Shown: positions 35,545 to 45,984, counted from the stretch's first letter. The stretch: 64,000 nucleotides of DNA from Hydrocarboniphaga daqingensis (GCF_900129825.1 NZ_FQWZ01000001.1:62001-126000); one strand, 5' to 3'. Notes: generated from the sequence alone by a model not told the origin. Program-made: numbers and translations.

Positions 35545-36900
35545 TCAAGTCGCGAAGATCGAGGCCAGGGCTCTGCGGCTGACATCGGCGCTGGCACCCT
35601 CGGCAACGTCTTGCCGCAGAAAGGCTTCGACACGCGGCCACAACGCCAGCGCCTCGTCGACGCGAGGATCGGAGCCGCGCTGATACGCGCCGATCGCAAT
35701 CAAGTCGCGATTGCGCTGATACGTCGATACCAGCGCACGGAAGCGTCGCGCCAGTAGCTGGTGTTCGTTGCTGACGATGCTCTGCATCACGCGCGAGATC
35801 GATGCTTCGACGTCGATCGCCGGAAACACGCCCGATTCGGCGATATGCCGCGACAGCAGGATGTGACCGTCGAGCACGCCACGCGCGGTATCGGCAATCG
35901 GGTCCTGCGGATCATCGCCCTCGGTCAGCACGGTGTAGAACGCGGTGATCGACCCGCCGCCTTTGGTGCCGTTACCCGCCCGCTCGACCATCTTCGGAAT
36001 CAGCGCGAACACGCTGGGCGGATAGCCCCGCGTGGTCGGCGGCTCACCAATCGCCAAGCCGATTTCGCGCTGCGCTTGGGCAACCCGCGTCAGCGAGTCC
36101 ATCAGCAGCAGCACGTTCTTGCCGCGATCGCGAAAGCTCTCGGCGATCGACGTCGCCAGCCAGGCGCCGCGCAGGCGCTGCATCGGCGAGCGGTCGGCCG
36201 GCGTGGCGACGACCACGGCGCGGCGTCGACCTTCTTCGCCCAGGCTATGGTCGAGAAAGTCGCGCACTTCGCGACCACGCTCGCCGACCAGACCGACGAC
36301 GATCACGTCGGCATTGGTGTATCGCGTCATCATGCCCAGCAGCGTCGACTTGCCGACGCCGGTGCCGGCGAATAACCCGAGTCGTTGACCGCGGCCGACC
36401 GTCAGCAGCGCGTTGATCGCACGCACGCCGGTATCGAGCACATCGCGGATCGGTTCTCGCGACAAGGGATTGATCGGCGCCTGCCCGACCGTGGCGCGGT
36501 CACAGACCAAGCGACCGATATCGTCGAGCGGACGGCCTTCGCCGTCGAGCACGCGGCCGAGCAAGCCGTCGCCGACCGGCACGGTGGCGGTCTTCGACAG
36601 CGGCACGACGCGCGCATTGGCCTGAACCCCGCGCAGATCGCCGATCGGCATCAGATAGGTGCGGTCGCCGGAAAAGCCGACGACTTCAGCCTCAACTGCG
36701 CCGCCGTCCGCGTTGAGTACGCTGACGCGACTGCCCAGACGCACCTGGCAGCCGACGGCTTCCAGCGTCAAACCGGTGACGCGCTTGAGCAGACCTTCGA
36801 CGACGACCGTTTGCGACTCCGCAACGCGGCTGCGCGCGTTGCGCAGCGCGCTGCCGAGCTTGCGGTCGCGCTGCTGCTGCCAATGACTGGCGGTATTCAT
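35545..36900 (-). CDS. fliI: Flagellum-specific ATPase FliI
   Basis: FliI is the hexameric ATPase of the flagellar type III export apparatus. I chose ATG 36900 (ATGA overlap with the fliH stop), giving 451 residues; an open upstream extension is a shadow of fliH. Signatures: Walker A GLFAGTGVGKST (176–186), Walker B VLLLMDSLTRVAQAQREIGLA, and GEPPTTRGYPPSVF, typical of FliI/SctN. Confidence 0.97.
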   Translation of the reverse strand: MNTASHWQQQRDRKLGSALRNARSRVAESQTVVVEGLLKRVTGLTLEAVGCQVRLGSRVSVLNADGGAVEAEVVGFSGDRTYLMPIGDLRGVQANARVVPLSKTATVPVGDGLLGRVLDGEGRPLDDIGRLVCDRATVGQAPINPLSREPIRDVLDTGVRAINALLTVGRGQRLGLFAGTGVGKSTLLGMMTRYTNADVIVVGLVGERGREVRDFLDHSLGEEGRRRAVVVATPADRSPMQRLRGAWLATSIAESFRDRGKNVLLLMDSLTRVAQAQREIGLAIGEPPTTRGYPPSVFALIPKMVERAGNGTKGGGSITAFYTVLTEGDDPQDPIADTARGVLDGHILLSRHIAESGVFPAIDVEASISRVMQSIVSNEHQLLARRFRALVSTYQRNRDLIAIGAYQRGSDPRVDEALALWPRVEAFLRQDVAEGASADVSRRALASIFAT

Positions 36901-37538
36901 TCGCCCTCGCCCATCAGTGCACGAGCGACACCGGCCTGGCGCGTATCGAGCAAGGCATCGACGACGGCATTTTCGGTCACCAAGCGTACGTCGCCACGAC
37001 GCAGACCGGCATCGGGCACCAAGCGCCATGAGGTGACGTCGGCTGGCGCCGGCAGATCCTGCAGCAAGCTCGCGTCGTCGGGATGCAGATGGACGCGGAC
37101 TTCGCGCGGTGGCGGCGACAGGCTGGCGATGGCGGTGCGCACGGCAGCGGCGGTCAAGCCCGGATCCAGTTGCAACTGCTCGTCGACCAAGCGACGCGCG
37201 ACTTCGATCGTCAGCGCCACCAGCGTTCGCTCGACATCGCCATCGAGATCGGCCAGCGGCTGCGCGAGATGGGCGATCAACTGGCGCAGCCGCTGAGCTT
37301 CTTCGGCGATGGCGGCGGCGCCTTGGCGACGACCTTCGGCGCGACCTTCGGCAAGTCCGCGGGCATAGCCGTCTGCATGGGCCGCCGCTTCGATCGCTTC
37401 GATCTCGGCAGCGGTCGGCGGTGGCCGCTGGTCTTCGACATTCTGACCGAAGCTCAGCAGCGGCACTTCCCAGCGCCGCGCCGATGCACCCGCCTCGCTG
37501 AACGCCAGCGCGTCGGCCTGATTCAACGCGTCAGACAA
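36897..37538 (-). CDS. fliH: Flagellar export regulator FliH
   Basis: 213 residues. FliH binds and restrains FliI at the export gate. Here it has an extended charged region with GLAEGRAEGRRQGAAAIAEEAQRLRQL (the Gly-repeat helix typical of FliH) and a conserved C-terminal domain (VERTLVALTIEVARRLVDEQLQLDPGLTAAAVRTAI…VRVHLHPDDASLL). It overlaps the fliG stop by eight bases. Confidence 0.9.
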   Translation of the reverse strand: MSDALNQADALAFSEAGASARRWEVPLLSFGQNVEDQRPPPTAAEIEAIEAAAHADGYARGLAEGRAEGRRQGAAAIAEEAQRLRQLIAHLAQPLADLDGDVERTLVALTIEVARRLVDEQLQLDPGLTAAAVRTAIASLSPPPREVRVHLHPDDASLLQDLPAPADVTSWRLVPDAGLRRGDVRLVTENAVVDALLDTRQAGVARALMGEGE

Positions 37539-38547
37539 AGTCGTCTCCCTTGCCGCCCAGCTGGATCTCGCCCGATTCGGACAGACGCCGCGCGATCAAC
37601 AAGATCTCCTTCTGCGCCGCTTCCACGTCGGCAAGCCGCACCGGACCCTTGGCGGCCATGTCTTCGACGAGCATGTCGGCGGCGCGCTTGGACATGTTCT
37701 TCAGCACCTTGTCCTTGACGCGGCTATCGGCACCCTTCAACGCCATCGTCAGCAAATCGCCGTTGACTTCACGCATCAGCGCCTGGATACCGCGGTCGTC
37801 GACATCGCCCAGATCGTCGAACACGAACATCAGATCCTGGATGCGCTGCGACAGATCGGTATCGATTTCGTTGATGCGGTCAAGAATGGCCGACTCGACG
37901 GTTGAATCCATCAAGTTGAGGATATTGGCGGCGACCTTGATGCCGCCAACGCTGGACGACTTCAGGTTGGTGCCGCCGGAGAACTGCTTCTCCATGATCT
38001 CGTCGAGCTCGCGCAGCGCAGCAGGCTGGATGCCGTCGAGGCGTGCGATCCGCATCAGCACGTCACTCTTCATCCGCTCGGGCAACAGACTGAGCACTTC
38101 GGCGGCCTGGTCGGAATCCAGATACGCCAGCACGATGGCGACGATCTGCGGGTGTTCGTTGCGAACCAAGTCAGCGACGGCGCGCGTCTCCATCCACTTA
38201 AGCGCTTCGAGTCCCTTGCTGTTGCGACCCAGCAGAATACGGTCGATCAAGCTGCCGGCCTTGTCCTCACCCAACGCGCCGACGAGCACGCGCCGCACGT
38301 AGTCATCGGAGCCGACACCGATCGAGGTCTGCGTGTCGAGTTCGGTGACGAAGCGCGTCACGACGTGGTCGACGCGCTCGCGCGATACGTTGGCCAGAGA
38401 TGCCATCGCCTGGCCGACACGTTGCACATCCTTGGCGCCCATATGCTTGAGCACTTGCGCAGCCTCACCTTCACCCAGCGACATCAGCAGAATCGCTGCG
38501 CGCTCCGGGCCGGAGATCTTGCCGTTGTCTGCCTTGGGCTCAGCCAT
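37531..38547 (-). CDS. fliG: Flagellar motor switch protein FliG
   Basis: FliG transmits stator torque to the rotor. The 338 residues show the N-terminal domain that meets FliF (GPERAAILLMSLGEGEAAQVLKHM), the middle EHPQ motif (VRNEHPQIVAIVLAYLD) and the C-terminal torque domain (FVFDDLGDVDDRGIQALMREV…LTMALKGADSRVKDKVLKNMSKRAADMLVED), with its charged ridge residues. ATG 38547 is chosen; GTG 38553 is an in-frame alternative. It overlaps the fliF end. Confidence 0.97.
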   Translation of the reverse strand: MAEPKADNGKISGPERAAILLMSLGEGEAAQVLKHMGAKDVQRVGQAMASLANVSRERVDHVVTRFVTELDTQTSIGVGSDDYVRRVLVGALGEDKAGSLIDRILLGRNSKGLEALKWMETRAVADLVRNEHPQIVAIVLAYLDSDQAAEVLSLLPERMKSDVLMRIARLDGIQPAALRELDEIMEKQFSGGTNLKSSSVGGIKVAANILNLMDSTVESAILDRINEIDTDLSQRIQDLMFVFDDLGDVDDRGIQALMREVNGDLLTMALKGADSRVKDKVLKNMSKRAADMLVEDMAAKGPVRLADVEAAQKEILLIARRLSESGEIQLGGKGDDFV

Positions 38548-40279
38548 CTTCACTCAACCAGGTTTTAACGAGTTGCGCGACGCGCTTCGGGTCTTGCGTC
38601 ACCGCCGTACGTGCTGCGCTCAAGTTGGCTTCGTAAGCCGACGACGGCAGGGCCGCCTGCGCTGCTGACGCCGTGCCGACCGGACCGCCAATCGACGCCG
38701 TCGTCATCGCGGCGGGCTGCTGCGTCAGCGATAGGGAATCGGCCGCCAAGTGTTCGCCGCTGAGAGCTTCCGGCGCTCCGTCGGCGGCGACGGCCAGTGC
38801 GCGCGGTGCATCGTCTCGCGGACGACCGCTGATCAGAGTGCGCAGCATCGGCCGCAGCACGAACAGGATCAGCGACAGCACCGCAATAGCGCCGGCACCC
38901 TGACGCGCGTAGTCCCGCACATCGCTGCGTTGCCACAGCGGCAGCTCCGGCTGCGGCTCGACCGGCTCGACCACGAACGGCGCGTTCTGCACCGTGACGG
39001 TGTCACCACGCGCGGCGTCGAAGCCCACCGCCTGCTTGACCAAGGCTTCCACCTTGGCCAGTTCATCGGCCGTCAGCGCCACGCTGGTCGGCTTTCCTTC
39101 GGCATCAACGCGCTGCAGGTTATCGATCAGCACCGCGATCGACAGCCGCTTGAGCCGGCCCAGCTGTTGGCGCGTGTGGCTCAGTGTGCGATCGACTTCG
39201 TAGTTGCGGGTTTCCGAGCGCGTGCTCTGCGTGGGCGTGGCCGGTGCGGCAGCGGCAACGGCGGCTGCGGCAGGCGCGCCGGCGTTGGCCGCCGCTGGCG
39301 CGGCCGGCGGCGGTTGATTGCTGGTTGCGCCCGGAATGCCCGCTGCTTCCGTCGTGCTGCCGTCGCGGCGCTGGGTTTCGCTGGTCTGCTCGCTGCGGAC
39401 CACTGAGTTCTGCGGGTTGTAGATTTCGCGCGCTTCTTCGGTGACCGAGAAATCGTATTCGGCTGCGACCTGTGCGCTGAGCCGATTGGCACCCACCATC
39501 GGCGCGATCAGCGACTCGATGCGCCGCACGTAGTCCGCCTCGGCGCGCCGGGTGTACTGATACTGCTCGGTGCTCTGCGCGAACTCGTCGTTGTCCTTGT
39601 CGCTGCCGAGCAGCCGGCCGTACTGGTCGATCACGGTCACTGCCGTCGGCGACAGATTGGGCACGCTGGAGGCGACGATGTGCTGAATCGAATCGACTTG
39701 GTTGCCTTCGAGCTGGCGCCCGGCCTTGAGTTCGACAACGACCGACGCCGAGGCCGCACCGCGGCTGCCGCCGGTGAAAGCGCTCGGCTTGGGCACGGCC
39801 AGATGGACGCGCGCGCTCTTGACCGGCTGCAGGCTCGACACCGTGCGCGCCAGCTCCGTCTCCAGTGCGAGTTGGTAGCGCGCGTTCTCGATGAACTGCG
39901 ACACGCCAAAACCCTGATCCTGCTGGATCATCTCGAAGCCCTGCGCGCCGCCCTTGGGCAGGCCCTGCGCGGCCGCTTTCAGCCGCGCGGCATGCACCTG
40001 GTCTGGCGCCACCGTCACGGCACCACTGCCACCATCGAGCCGGAAGTCGATGTTCGCCGTGCGCAGTGCATCGGCCAGATCAGCCGAATCGGTGTCCGAC
40101 AGGCCGGGATAGACCGGCACGTACAGCGGCTTCTGCGTCCAGTTGTACAGCGAAAGGCCGAGCGCCACGGCGATCGCGACGCCGGCAAACATCGCCAGTT
40201 GGCGCAGCAGCGGCACATCCTTCAATCCCTGCATTTGACGCAGGCTGGCCATCGCGCCAGTGGTGGCCACCTCAGCCAT
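38540..40279 (-). CDS. fliF: Flagellar MS-ring protein FliF
   Basis: FliF forms the MS ring in the inner membrane. The 579 residues contain an N-terminal helix (LAMFAGVAIAVALGLSLY), the ring-building motif domains (YVPVYPGLSDTDSADLADAL, PKGGAQGFEMIQQDQGFGVSQFIENARYQLALETEL), a disordered Ala/Pro-rich part, a second helix (GAGAIAVLSLILFVLRPML) and a cytoplasmic FliG-binding tail (DPKRVAQLVKTWLSED). ATG 40279 has GGGGAA upstream and is preferred over GTG 40294. Confidence 0.96.
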   Translation of the reverse strand: MAEVATTGAMASLRQMQGLKDVPLLRQLAMFAGVAIAVALGLSLYNWTQKPLYVPVYPGLSDTDSADLADALRTANIDFRLDGGSGAVTVAPDQVHAARLKAAAQGLPKGGAQGFEMIQQDQGFGVSQFIENARYQLALETELARTVSSLQPVKSARVHLAVPKPSAFTGGSRGAASASVVVELKAGRQLEGNQVDSIQHIVASSVPNLSPTAVTVIDQYGRLLGSDKDNDEFAQSTEQYQYTRRAEADYVRRIESLIAPMVGANRLSAQVAAEYDFSVTEEAREIYNPQNSVVRSEQTSETQRRDGSTTEAAGIPGATSNQPPPAAPAAANAGAPAAAAVAAAAPATPTQSTRSETRNYEVDRTLSHTRQQLGRLKRLSIAVLIDNLQRVDAEGKPTSVALTADELAKVEALVKQAVGFDAARGDTVTVQNAPFVVEPVEPQPELPLWQRSDVRDYARQGAGAIAVLSLILFVLRPMLRTLISGRPRDDAPRALAVAADGAPEALSGEHLAADSLSLTQQPAAMTTASIGGPVGTASAAQAALPSSAYEANLSAARTAVTQDPKRVAQLVKTWLSEDG

Positions 40280-40360
40280 GAGCGTGTTCCCCACCAGGCG
40301 GCAGCATCGAGTGAGTGGATATCGTGGAGTTCATCGTCGTCTCGGTGGTGCGGTGGCCGC

Positions 40361-40714
40361 TTAGAGCGGCATGTTCATCACGTCCTGATACGCGCTGACG
40401 ACACGGTTGCGGACTTCAACCATCGCGCGGAACGACACCTGGGCTTTGGCCGAGGCCACCATCACGGTCGCCAGGTCGGTATTGGGGTCACCGAGCTCGA
40501 AGGCCTGCTGCAAACGGCCGGATTCGCTCTGCGCCGCGGCAACCTGCTTGATGCCGCTCTGGATCATTGCGCCGAAGCCTTCGGCCGGCTTGGCTGCTGC
40601 GGTACCGATCGCCTCACCGGTCAACAGCGGAGGCGTGATGCTCGGACGCACGCCGACTTGCTGATTCAGTGAACGAATCTGCGAAAGCACGCTGTTGATG
40701 TCGATGCTGCTCAT
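40361..40714 (-). CDS. fliE: Flagellar hook–basal body protein FliE
   Basis: FliE links the MS ring to the rod. The 117 residues match: QIRSLNQQ near the start, FGAMIQSGIKQVAAAQSESGRLQQAFELGDPNTDLATVMVASAKAQVSFRAMVEVRNRVVSAYQDVMNMPL at the end. ATG 40714 begins MSSIDINSVLSQI; the longer frame upstream lies over the promoter. First gene of fliEFGHIJK. Confidence 0.95.
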   Translation of the reverse strand: MSSIDINSVLSQIRSLNQQVGVRPSITPPLLTGEAIGTAAAKPAEGFGAMIQSGIKQVAAAQSESGRLQQAFELGDPNTDLATVMVASAKAQVSFRAMVEVRNRVVSAYQDVMNMPL

Positions 40715-40754
40715 CTGCGTGTAGCCCGAATTCCGGTATAGACGCAGGCCTACT

Positions 40755-40770
40755 GGCAAGCCGTGTGCCC
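40755..40770 (-). promoter_or_regulatory. Sigma-54-like promoter of the fliE operon
   Basis: On the minus strand GGGCAC-N5-TTGC has the exact -24/-12 spacing and both key dinucleotides (GG and GC); only the first T of the consensus is G. It lies 41 bases before the fliE start, giving a 5' leader of about 30 bases. In Xanthomonas and Pseudomonas, fliE operons are transcribed by RpoN with FleQ; both regulators are encoded just upstream here. Confidence 0.72.
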
Positions 40771-40996
40771 GGTACCTGGAATGAGGCGGCAGAGGGATGC
40801 GCCGTGATTCCGACGCGAGTTTGCGTCGCCCGGGTGATCTCGGCGTCGGATCGTCGACGCGAAAACCCGGAACCATCGATCGATCCGCAACACTGCCAGG
40901 CCAGCCGGATCGATTCCGCATGCCAAGCAGCGGATTCGGTCCGCAGACCGCCGCGCGGTCAGGGACGGCGATTCATCGATATTGGGGGGCACAGCC

Positions 40997-41014
40997 GCAA
41001 GCGCTCACGCTTGC
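40997..41014 (-). other. Hairpin downstream of fleQ, possible terminator
   Basis: GCAAGCG-ctca-CGCTTGC forms a perfect 7-base-pair stem 22 bases after the fleQ stop. No T-run follows on the minus strand, so it could be a weak or Rho-assisted stop or an RNA-stabilising element. The rest of the 321-base gap between fleQ and fliE shows the sigma-54 site and no gene. Confidence 0.35.
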
Positions 41015-41035
41015 TCGTACTACGCAAGCGCGTGG

Positions 41036-42550
<1,515 letters not shown>

Positions 42551-42572
42551 GGAGTCGGGATCAGCCCGCGGT

Positions 42573-42944
42573 CTAACGGTTCAAGTTCGCCGCGAGGAAC
42601 TGGGAAATCTGCGCTTCGTAAGCGTTTTTACCAACGAAGCCGTCAGCGCCTGCCGCAGCGGCATGTTCGCGGTGTTCGGCGTCGTCATAGTAACTTGCAA
42701 TGACGATCTGCGGGGCTCGTTCCTGCGCCTTGATCAAGCGCGTCGCCTGCAAGCCCCCCATGCCGGGCATCACCAGATCCATGATGATCAGATCGGGGTG
42801 CAGTTCTTCGGCCAAACGCACCGCGTCAAAACCGTCGTAACCGAAGCCGATGACTTCGACGGACGGCATCGGGGCCAACAGATGCTTGGACAACGCCAGG
42901 AAAGCCTGGTTGTCGTCGACGAGCAAGGTACGCAGCAGTTTCAT
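42573..42944 (-). CDS. vemR: CheY-like single-domain response regulator VemR
   Basis: VemR is the receiver-only regulator between rpoN2 and fleQ in Xanthomonas, where it is known to affect motility and virulence through FleQ. The 123 residues keep all active-site residues: D10–D11, phospho-acceptor D56 ([13 protein letters not shown]), and the Lys in [15 protein letters not shown] chose ATG 42944 (GGAAG upstream); ATG 42959 (MNGSD) is an in-frame alternative. There is no DNA-binding domain. Confidence 0.85.
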   Translation of the reverse strand: MKLLRTLLVDDNQAFLALSKHLLAPMPSVEVIGFGYDGFDAVRLAEELHPDLIIMDLVMPGMGGLQATRLIKAQERAPQIVIASYYDDAEHREHAAAAGADGFVGKNAYEAQISQFLAANLNR

Positions 42945-43000
42945 GTCGCTTCCGTTCATCAATGGTCCACCGCCGACCCAATGGGTGTGACCGTTAGGGA

Positions 43001-44467
43001 TCATCCAGCCACAGCCTGTGGCCGCTGCAATCGCAGCGGTGCGGACGGGATCCGCATCGCCTCTCGATACTTTGCCACTGTTCGTCTCGCAACGGTCACA
43101 CCGCGACGAGCCAACAGCGCTGCCACGTCGCCGTCGGACAGCGGACTGCCGCGGTTTTCGGCGTCGATGATCTTGCGGATCATCGCGCGTACCGCGGTGC
43201 CCGACGTATCCGCGTCGCGACCTGCAATCTGCACGGGGAAGAATGCCTTCAACGGATAGACTCCCCAAGGCGTCAGGGCGTACTTGTTGGCAACGACGCG
43301 ACTAACGGTCGATTCGTGCATACCAATGGCTTCGGCGACGTCCGCCAAGTTCAGCGGTGCCATCGCCTCCTCGCCCGAGCGTAGGAAGCCGGATTGACGC
43401 TCAAACACGACGCGCGCCGTCTTCAACAAGGTTTCGTGACGCATTTCGAGGCCGCGAACCAGCCAGCGCGCCTCATTGAGCTGGTCGCGCAATGCCCGGT
43501 GCTGACCCGCCCCGGTGCCGATCGCGCGCTCGTAGCTGCGATTGATCCGGACGCGCGGCAGCGTTCCCGAATTGAGTTCGACCTTCCAGGCCCCGCGCTG
43601 ACCGGTGACGATCACCTCGGGCTCGACCGCCTGGGCCGGCATTGCGCCTGCAGCGCCCGGCTTGGGGTCCAGCGCTTTGATCAAGGCCAGTGCCTGGTGA
43701 ATCTGGTCGATGCGGTAGTCGAGCAACACCGCCAGCGCGTGCTCGGTCAGCGTGCCGAGCTCCTCGAGATGTTGGTCGACGATGCGCAGCGCCAACGCGC
43801 GCCCTGGCGTCCGGGTCGGCAGCGCATCGAGCTGCAAGCGCAGGCACTCGGCCAGACCCCGGGCGGCGAACCCTGTGGGCTCGCAGGACTGCACCAACTG
43901 CAGCGCAGTGTGCAATTCGTCCATCGTGTAGCCAGCAGCGACCGGCAAGGTCTGGATCAGCTCTTCCAGCGACACGCTCAGATAGCCACTGTCATCGACC
44001 GCATCGATGATCGCCGCGACCAGTTCGGCTTGGCGCGCGTCGTTGACCAGCAACTGCAATTGCGCGAGCACTTTGAGGCGCGGGTCCGTCGGCAACGCGT
44101 CCGGAATACGTGATGCTGCCGACTCGCCTTCTTCGTCGGTCGGCTCGCCGCCGCTCCAGCTTTCGCTACTCGACCAATCGAAATCGGCCTCGACATGCTC
44201 GCGCGCACCCGCGTCGGCACCGCTTACCTCGAGCGCTGACGGCGCGATCTCCGGTTCAAGCACCGCGTCCGCTGCGCTGTCGAAGGCATCGTCCTGGGTT
44301 TCGACTTCGTCGGCTTCGAGCATCAGGTTGGAGTCGAGCGCCTGTCGGACTTCGAGTTCGAGCTCCTGCGACGTCAGCTGCAGCAGGCGAATCGACTGCA
44401 GCAACTGCTGCGTCATCACCTGCGACTGACCGGCCTGCATTCTCTGGTGCGGCTTGATGTTGCTCAT
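43001..44467 (-). CDS. rpoN: RNA polymerase sigma-54 factor (flagellar RpoN2-type)
   Basis: 488 residues with region I (RMQAGQSQVMTQQLLQSIRLLQLTSQELELEVRQALDSN), an acidic region II, and the core and DNA-binding domains (VARVVANKYALTPWGVYPLKAFF, near the end the RpoN box ARRTVAKYREAMRIP). ATG 44467 has GAGGAGA upstream. Position next to vemR and fleQ points to the flagellar paralogue rpoN2 of xanthomonads; another rpoN near lptB would be expected elsewhere in the genome. It reads sigma-54 promoters as seen before fliE and fliL. Confidence 0.93.
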   Translation of the reverse strand: MSNIKPHQRMQAGQSQVMTQQLLQSIRLLQLTSQELELEVRQALDSNLMLEADEVETQDDAFDSAADAVLEPEIAPSALEVSGADAGAREHVEADFDWSSSESWSGGEPTDEEGESAASRIPDALPTDPRLKVLAQLQLLVNDARQAELVAAIIDAVDDSGYLSVSLEELIQTLPVAAGYTMDELHTALQLVQSCEPTGFAARGLAECLRLQLDALPTRTPGRALALRIVDQHLEELGTLTEHALAVLLDYRIDQIHQALALIKALDPKPGAAGAMPAQAVEPEVIVTGQRGAWKVELNSGTLPRVRINRSYERAIGTGAGQHRALRDQLNEARWLVRGLEMRHETLLKTARVVFERQSGFLRSGEEAMAPLNLADVAEAIGMHESTVSRVVANKYALTPWGVYPLKAFFPVQIAGRDADTSGTAVRAMIRKIIDAENRGSPLSDGDVAALLARRGVTVARRTVAKYREAMRIPSAPLRLQRPQAVAG

Positions 44468-44566
44468 GGCGCTCTCCTCAACCCCGGAGCCCTGTAGAGG
44501 CTCTTTCTTGGGAGCATCGTCGCGCCGCATAGAGAGACTACAAATCGGAGATTACCCGACCGATTG

Positions 44567-44581
44567 TCAGGTTTAACCTGA
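44567..44581. promoter_or_regulatory. Perfect 15-base palindrome upstream of rpoN2
   Basis: TCAGGTTTAACCTGA is a perfect inverted repeat of 7 bases each side of one T, 100 bases upstream of the rpoN2 start, in the 159-base gap after the NarL-type regulator gene. Its size and symmetry suit a dimeric regulator operator. A nearby small hairpin CGGC-aac-GCCG (44586–44598 area) may terminate the regulator gene. Confidence 0.45.
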
Positions 44582-44626
44582 TCCATCGGCAACGCCGATC
44601 GGCAGGAAGTCCGCTGCACCTGAGCG

Positions 44627-45274
44627 CTACACCGCCGTGCCGTCCTCGACTTCGTGCCGAACCGCATAGTGCAGCAAAGCATTGATATTGTTCAGGTCCA
44701 GGGCCTGCATCAACCGGGCGCGGTGGGTTTCAACGGTCTTGACCGACAGGCCCAGCAGCGATGCGATTTCCTTGGTCGTTTTTCCGCGGCCCAGCATTTG
44801 CAGGACCTCACGCTGACGCGTCGGAAGTCTGACGCTGTGGACGTCCTGGCGACTGCGGCGCCGGTCGATCGCAAATCGCGCGAAATGCGGGCTCAAATAA
44901 GGATTGCCGTTGGTAACGGCACGGAGCGCGATCTCCAGCTCCGCCGGATCGCCGGCCTTGGACACGAATCCCAGCACGCCCGCCTTTAGTGCGGACTGCA
45001 CTTGCGCACTGTCGATCTGGGTCGACAACAGCAGCACGCGCACGCCCGGCAAGTGCCTTGCGATGCGACGCGCGACTTCGATCGCGGCGGCGCCCGGCAC
45101 ATTCATCTCGGTGATCAGAACATCGGGACGGCGAGCCGTCAGTTGCTCGAGCAACTCGGTGCCCGTGCCGACCTCGGCCTGTACCGTGACACCGCGCATC
45201 TGCGTCAGCAGCAAACGCAGTCCAGCCCGAATCAACGGGTGCGGATCGGCCAGCAGAACCTGAATGGATTTCAA
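44627..45274 (-). CDS. NarL/FixJ-type response regulator with Glu at the phosphorylation site
   Basis: 215 residues: receiver domain then LuxR-type HTH (LPTRQREVLQMLGRGKTTKEIASLLGLSVKTVETHRARLMQAL). In the receiver, the acceptor position reads VLITEMNVPG with Glu56 where Asp is normal, and the first acidic position is only A9–D10. The Lys (FVSKAG) and Ser/Thr (LLLST) remain. It therefore probably is not phosphorylated and may be locked active, as Glu can mimic phospho-Asp. No kinase gene is adjacent. It is monocistronic between rpoN2 and tRNA-Pro. Confidence 0.85.
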   Translation of the reverse strand: MKSIQVLLADPHPLIRAGLRLLLTQMRGVTVQAEVGTGTELLEQLTARRPDVLITEMNVPGAAAIEVARRIARHLPGVRVLLLSTQIDSAQVQSALKAGVLGFVSKAGDPAELEIALRAVTNGNPYLSPHFARFAIDRRRSRQDVHSVRLPTRQREVLQMLGRGKTTKEIASLLGLSVKTVETHRARLMQALDLNNINALLHYAVRHEVEDGTAV

Positions 45275-45332
45275 GACGAGCCCTTGCGGCAGCCCCAGTG
45301 GGTACGTCGAATGATACGACGTGGCAAGGAAT

Positions 45333-45409
45333 TGGTCGGGGCGACAGGATTTGAACCTGCGACCCTTTGCCCCCCAGGCAAATGCGCTACCAGGCTGCGC
45401 TACGCCCCG
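45333..45409 (-). tRNA. tRNA-Pro (anticodon GGG)
   Basis: 77 bases with CCA encoded. Acceptor CGGGGCG/CGCCCCG, D arm TAGCGCAGCCTGGTAGCGCA, anticodon stem TTTGC/GCAAA around CTGGGGG (anticodon GGG), T loop GTTCAAATCC. It closes the infC–pheST–ihfA–merR cluster as in other gammaproteobacteria. Confidence 0.97.
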
Positions 45410-45519
45410 ACCGGATGAAACGTTTGCCGAAGACCGGTACTGCCGCGGTTGAGGGAAGCCGCGCCGGTTCTCGGAAGGCCGCGCATGTTAGCGGATGGCG
45501 GCGCTGGTGCAAAGGATGC

Positions 45520-45550
45520 AAACGCCGCCCGCCGGTCTGCGGCGGCGTTT
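45520..45550 (-). terminator. Hairpin after merR, probable terminator without T-run
   Basis: AAACGCCGCC pairs with GGCGGCGTTT (10 base pairs) five bases after the merR stop. No T-run follows on the minus strand (GCATCC), so termination would be weak or Rho-assisted; it may also act as a 3' stabiliser. Confidence 0.5.
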
Positions 45551-45555
45551 GTCTG

Positions 45556-45984
45556 TCACCGCTCGGGCAGCAGCTTGAGCAATGACTCGAGGTCGGCTCG
45601 CAGACTCTTGATCTCGGAGTTGCGGCGCGGGGCTGCGCTGCGCTCGCCCGCGTCGACAACACTGTTGGCAGCGGCCGGAGCCGTCAACGGACGCAAGGAC
45701 GCAGCCGCGCTGGCCTGGCCTTCCTTCAGACGGAGACGTGCGCCACCAATGGTGAAGCCCTGCTCGTACAGCAGGCTGCGGATGCGGCGCACCATCAGGA
45801 CATCGTCCTGCTGGTAGTAGCGACGATTGCCGCGACGCTTGACCGGCTTGAGCTGTGGAAACTCCTGCTCCCAATAGCGGAGCACATGCGGCTTGACGTC
45901 GCACAGTTCGCTGACTTCACCAATGGCGAAATAGCGCTTGCGTGGAATCTCTGGCAGCTCAACCTTGAGCTCAGCCGGTCGCAT
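45556..45984 (-). CDS. MerR-family transcriptional regulator
   Basis: 142 residues. The N-terminal MerR HTH reads [47 protein letters not shown] (about 17–65), followed by a short wing helix ([19 protein letters not shown]) and a Ser/Ala-rich coil. There is no Cys-rich effector domain, so it is not a metal sensor. It matches the conserved MerR gene downstream of ihfA. ATG 45984 has GAGGG upstream and overlaps the ihfA end by 14 bases. Confidence 0.9.
   Translation of the reverse strand: MRPAELKVELPEIPRKRYFAIGEVSELCDVKPHVLRYWEQEFPQLKPVKRRGNRRYYQQDDVLMVRRIRSLLYEQGFTIGGARLRLKEGQASAAASLRPLTAPAAANSVVDAGERSAAPRRNSEIKSLRADLESLLKLLPER

Noticed and set aside
40884-40900. TGGC…TTGC on the minus strand before fliE as a second sigma-54 site
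   Set aside because: The distance between the two elements is three bases too short.
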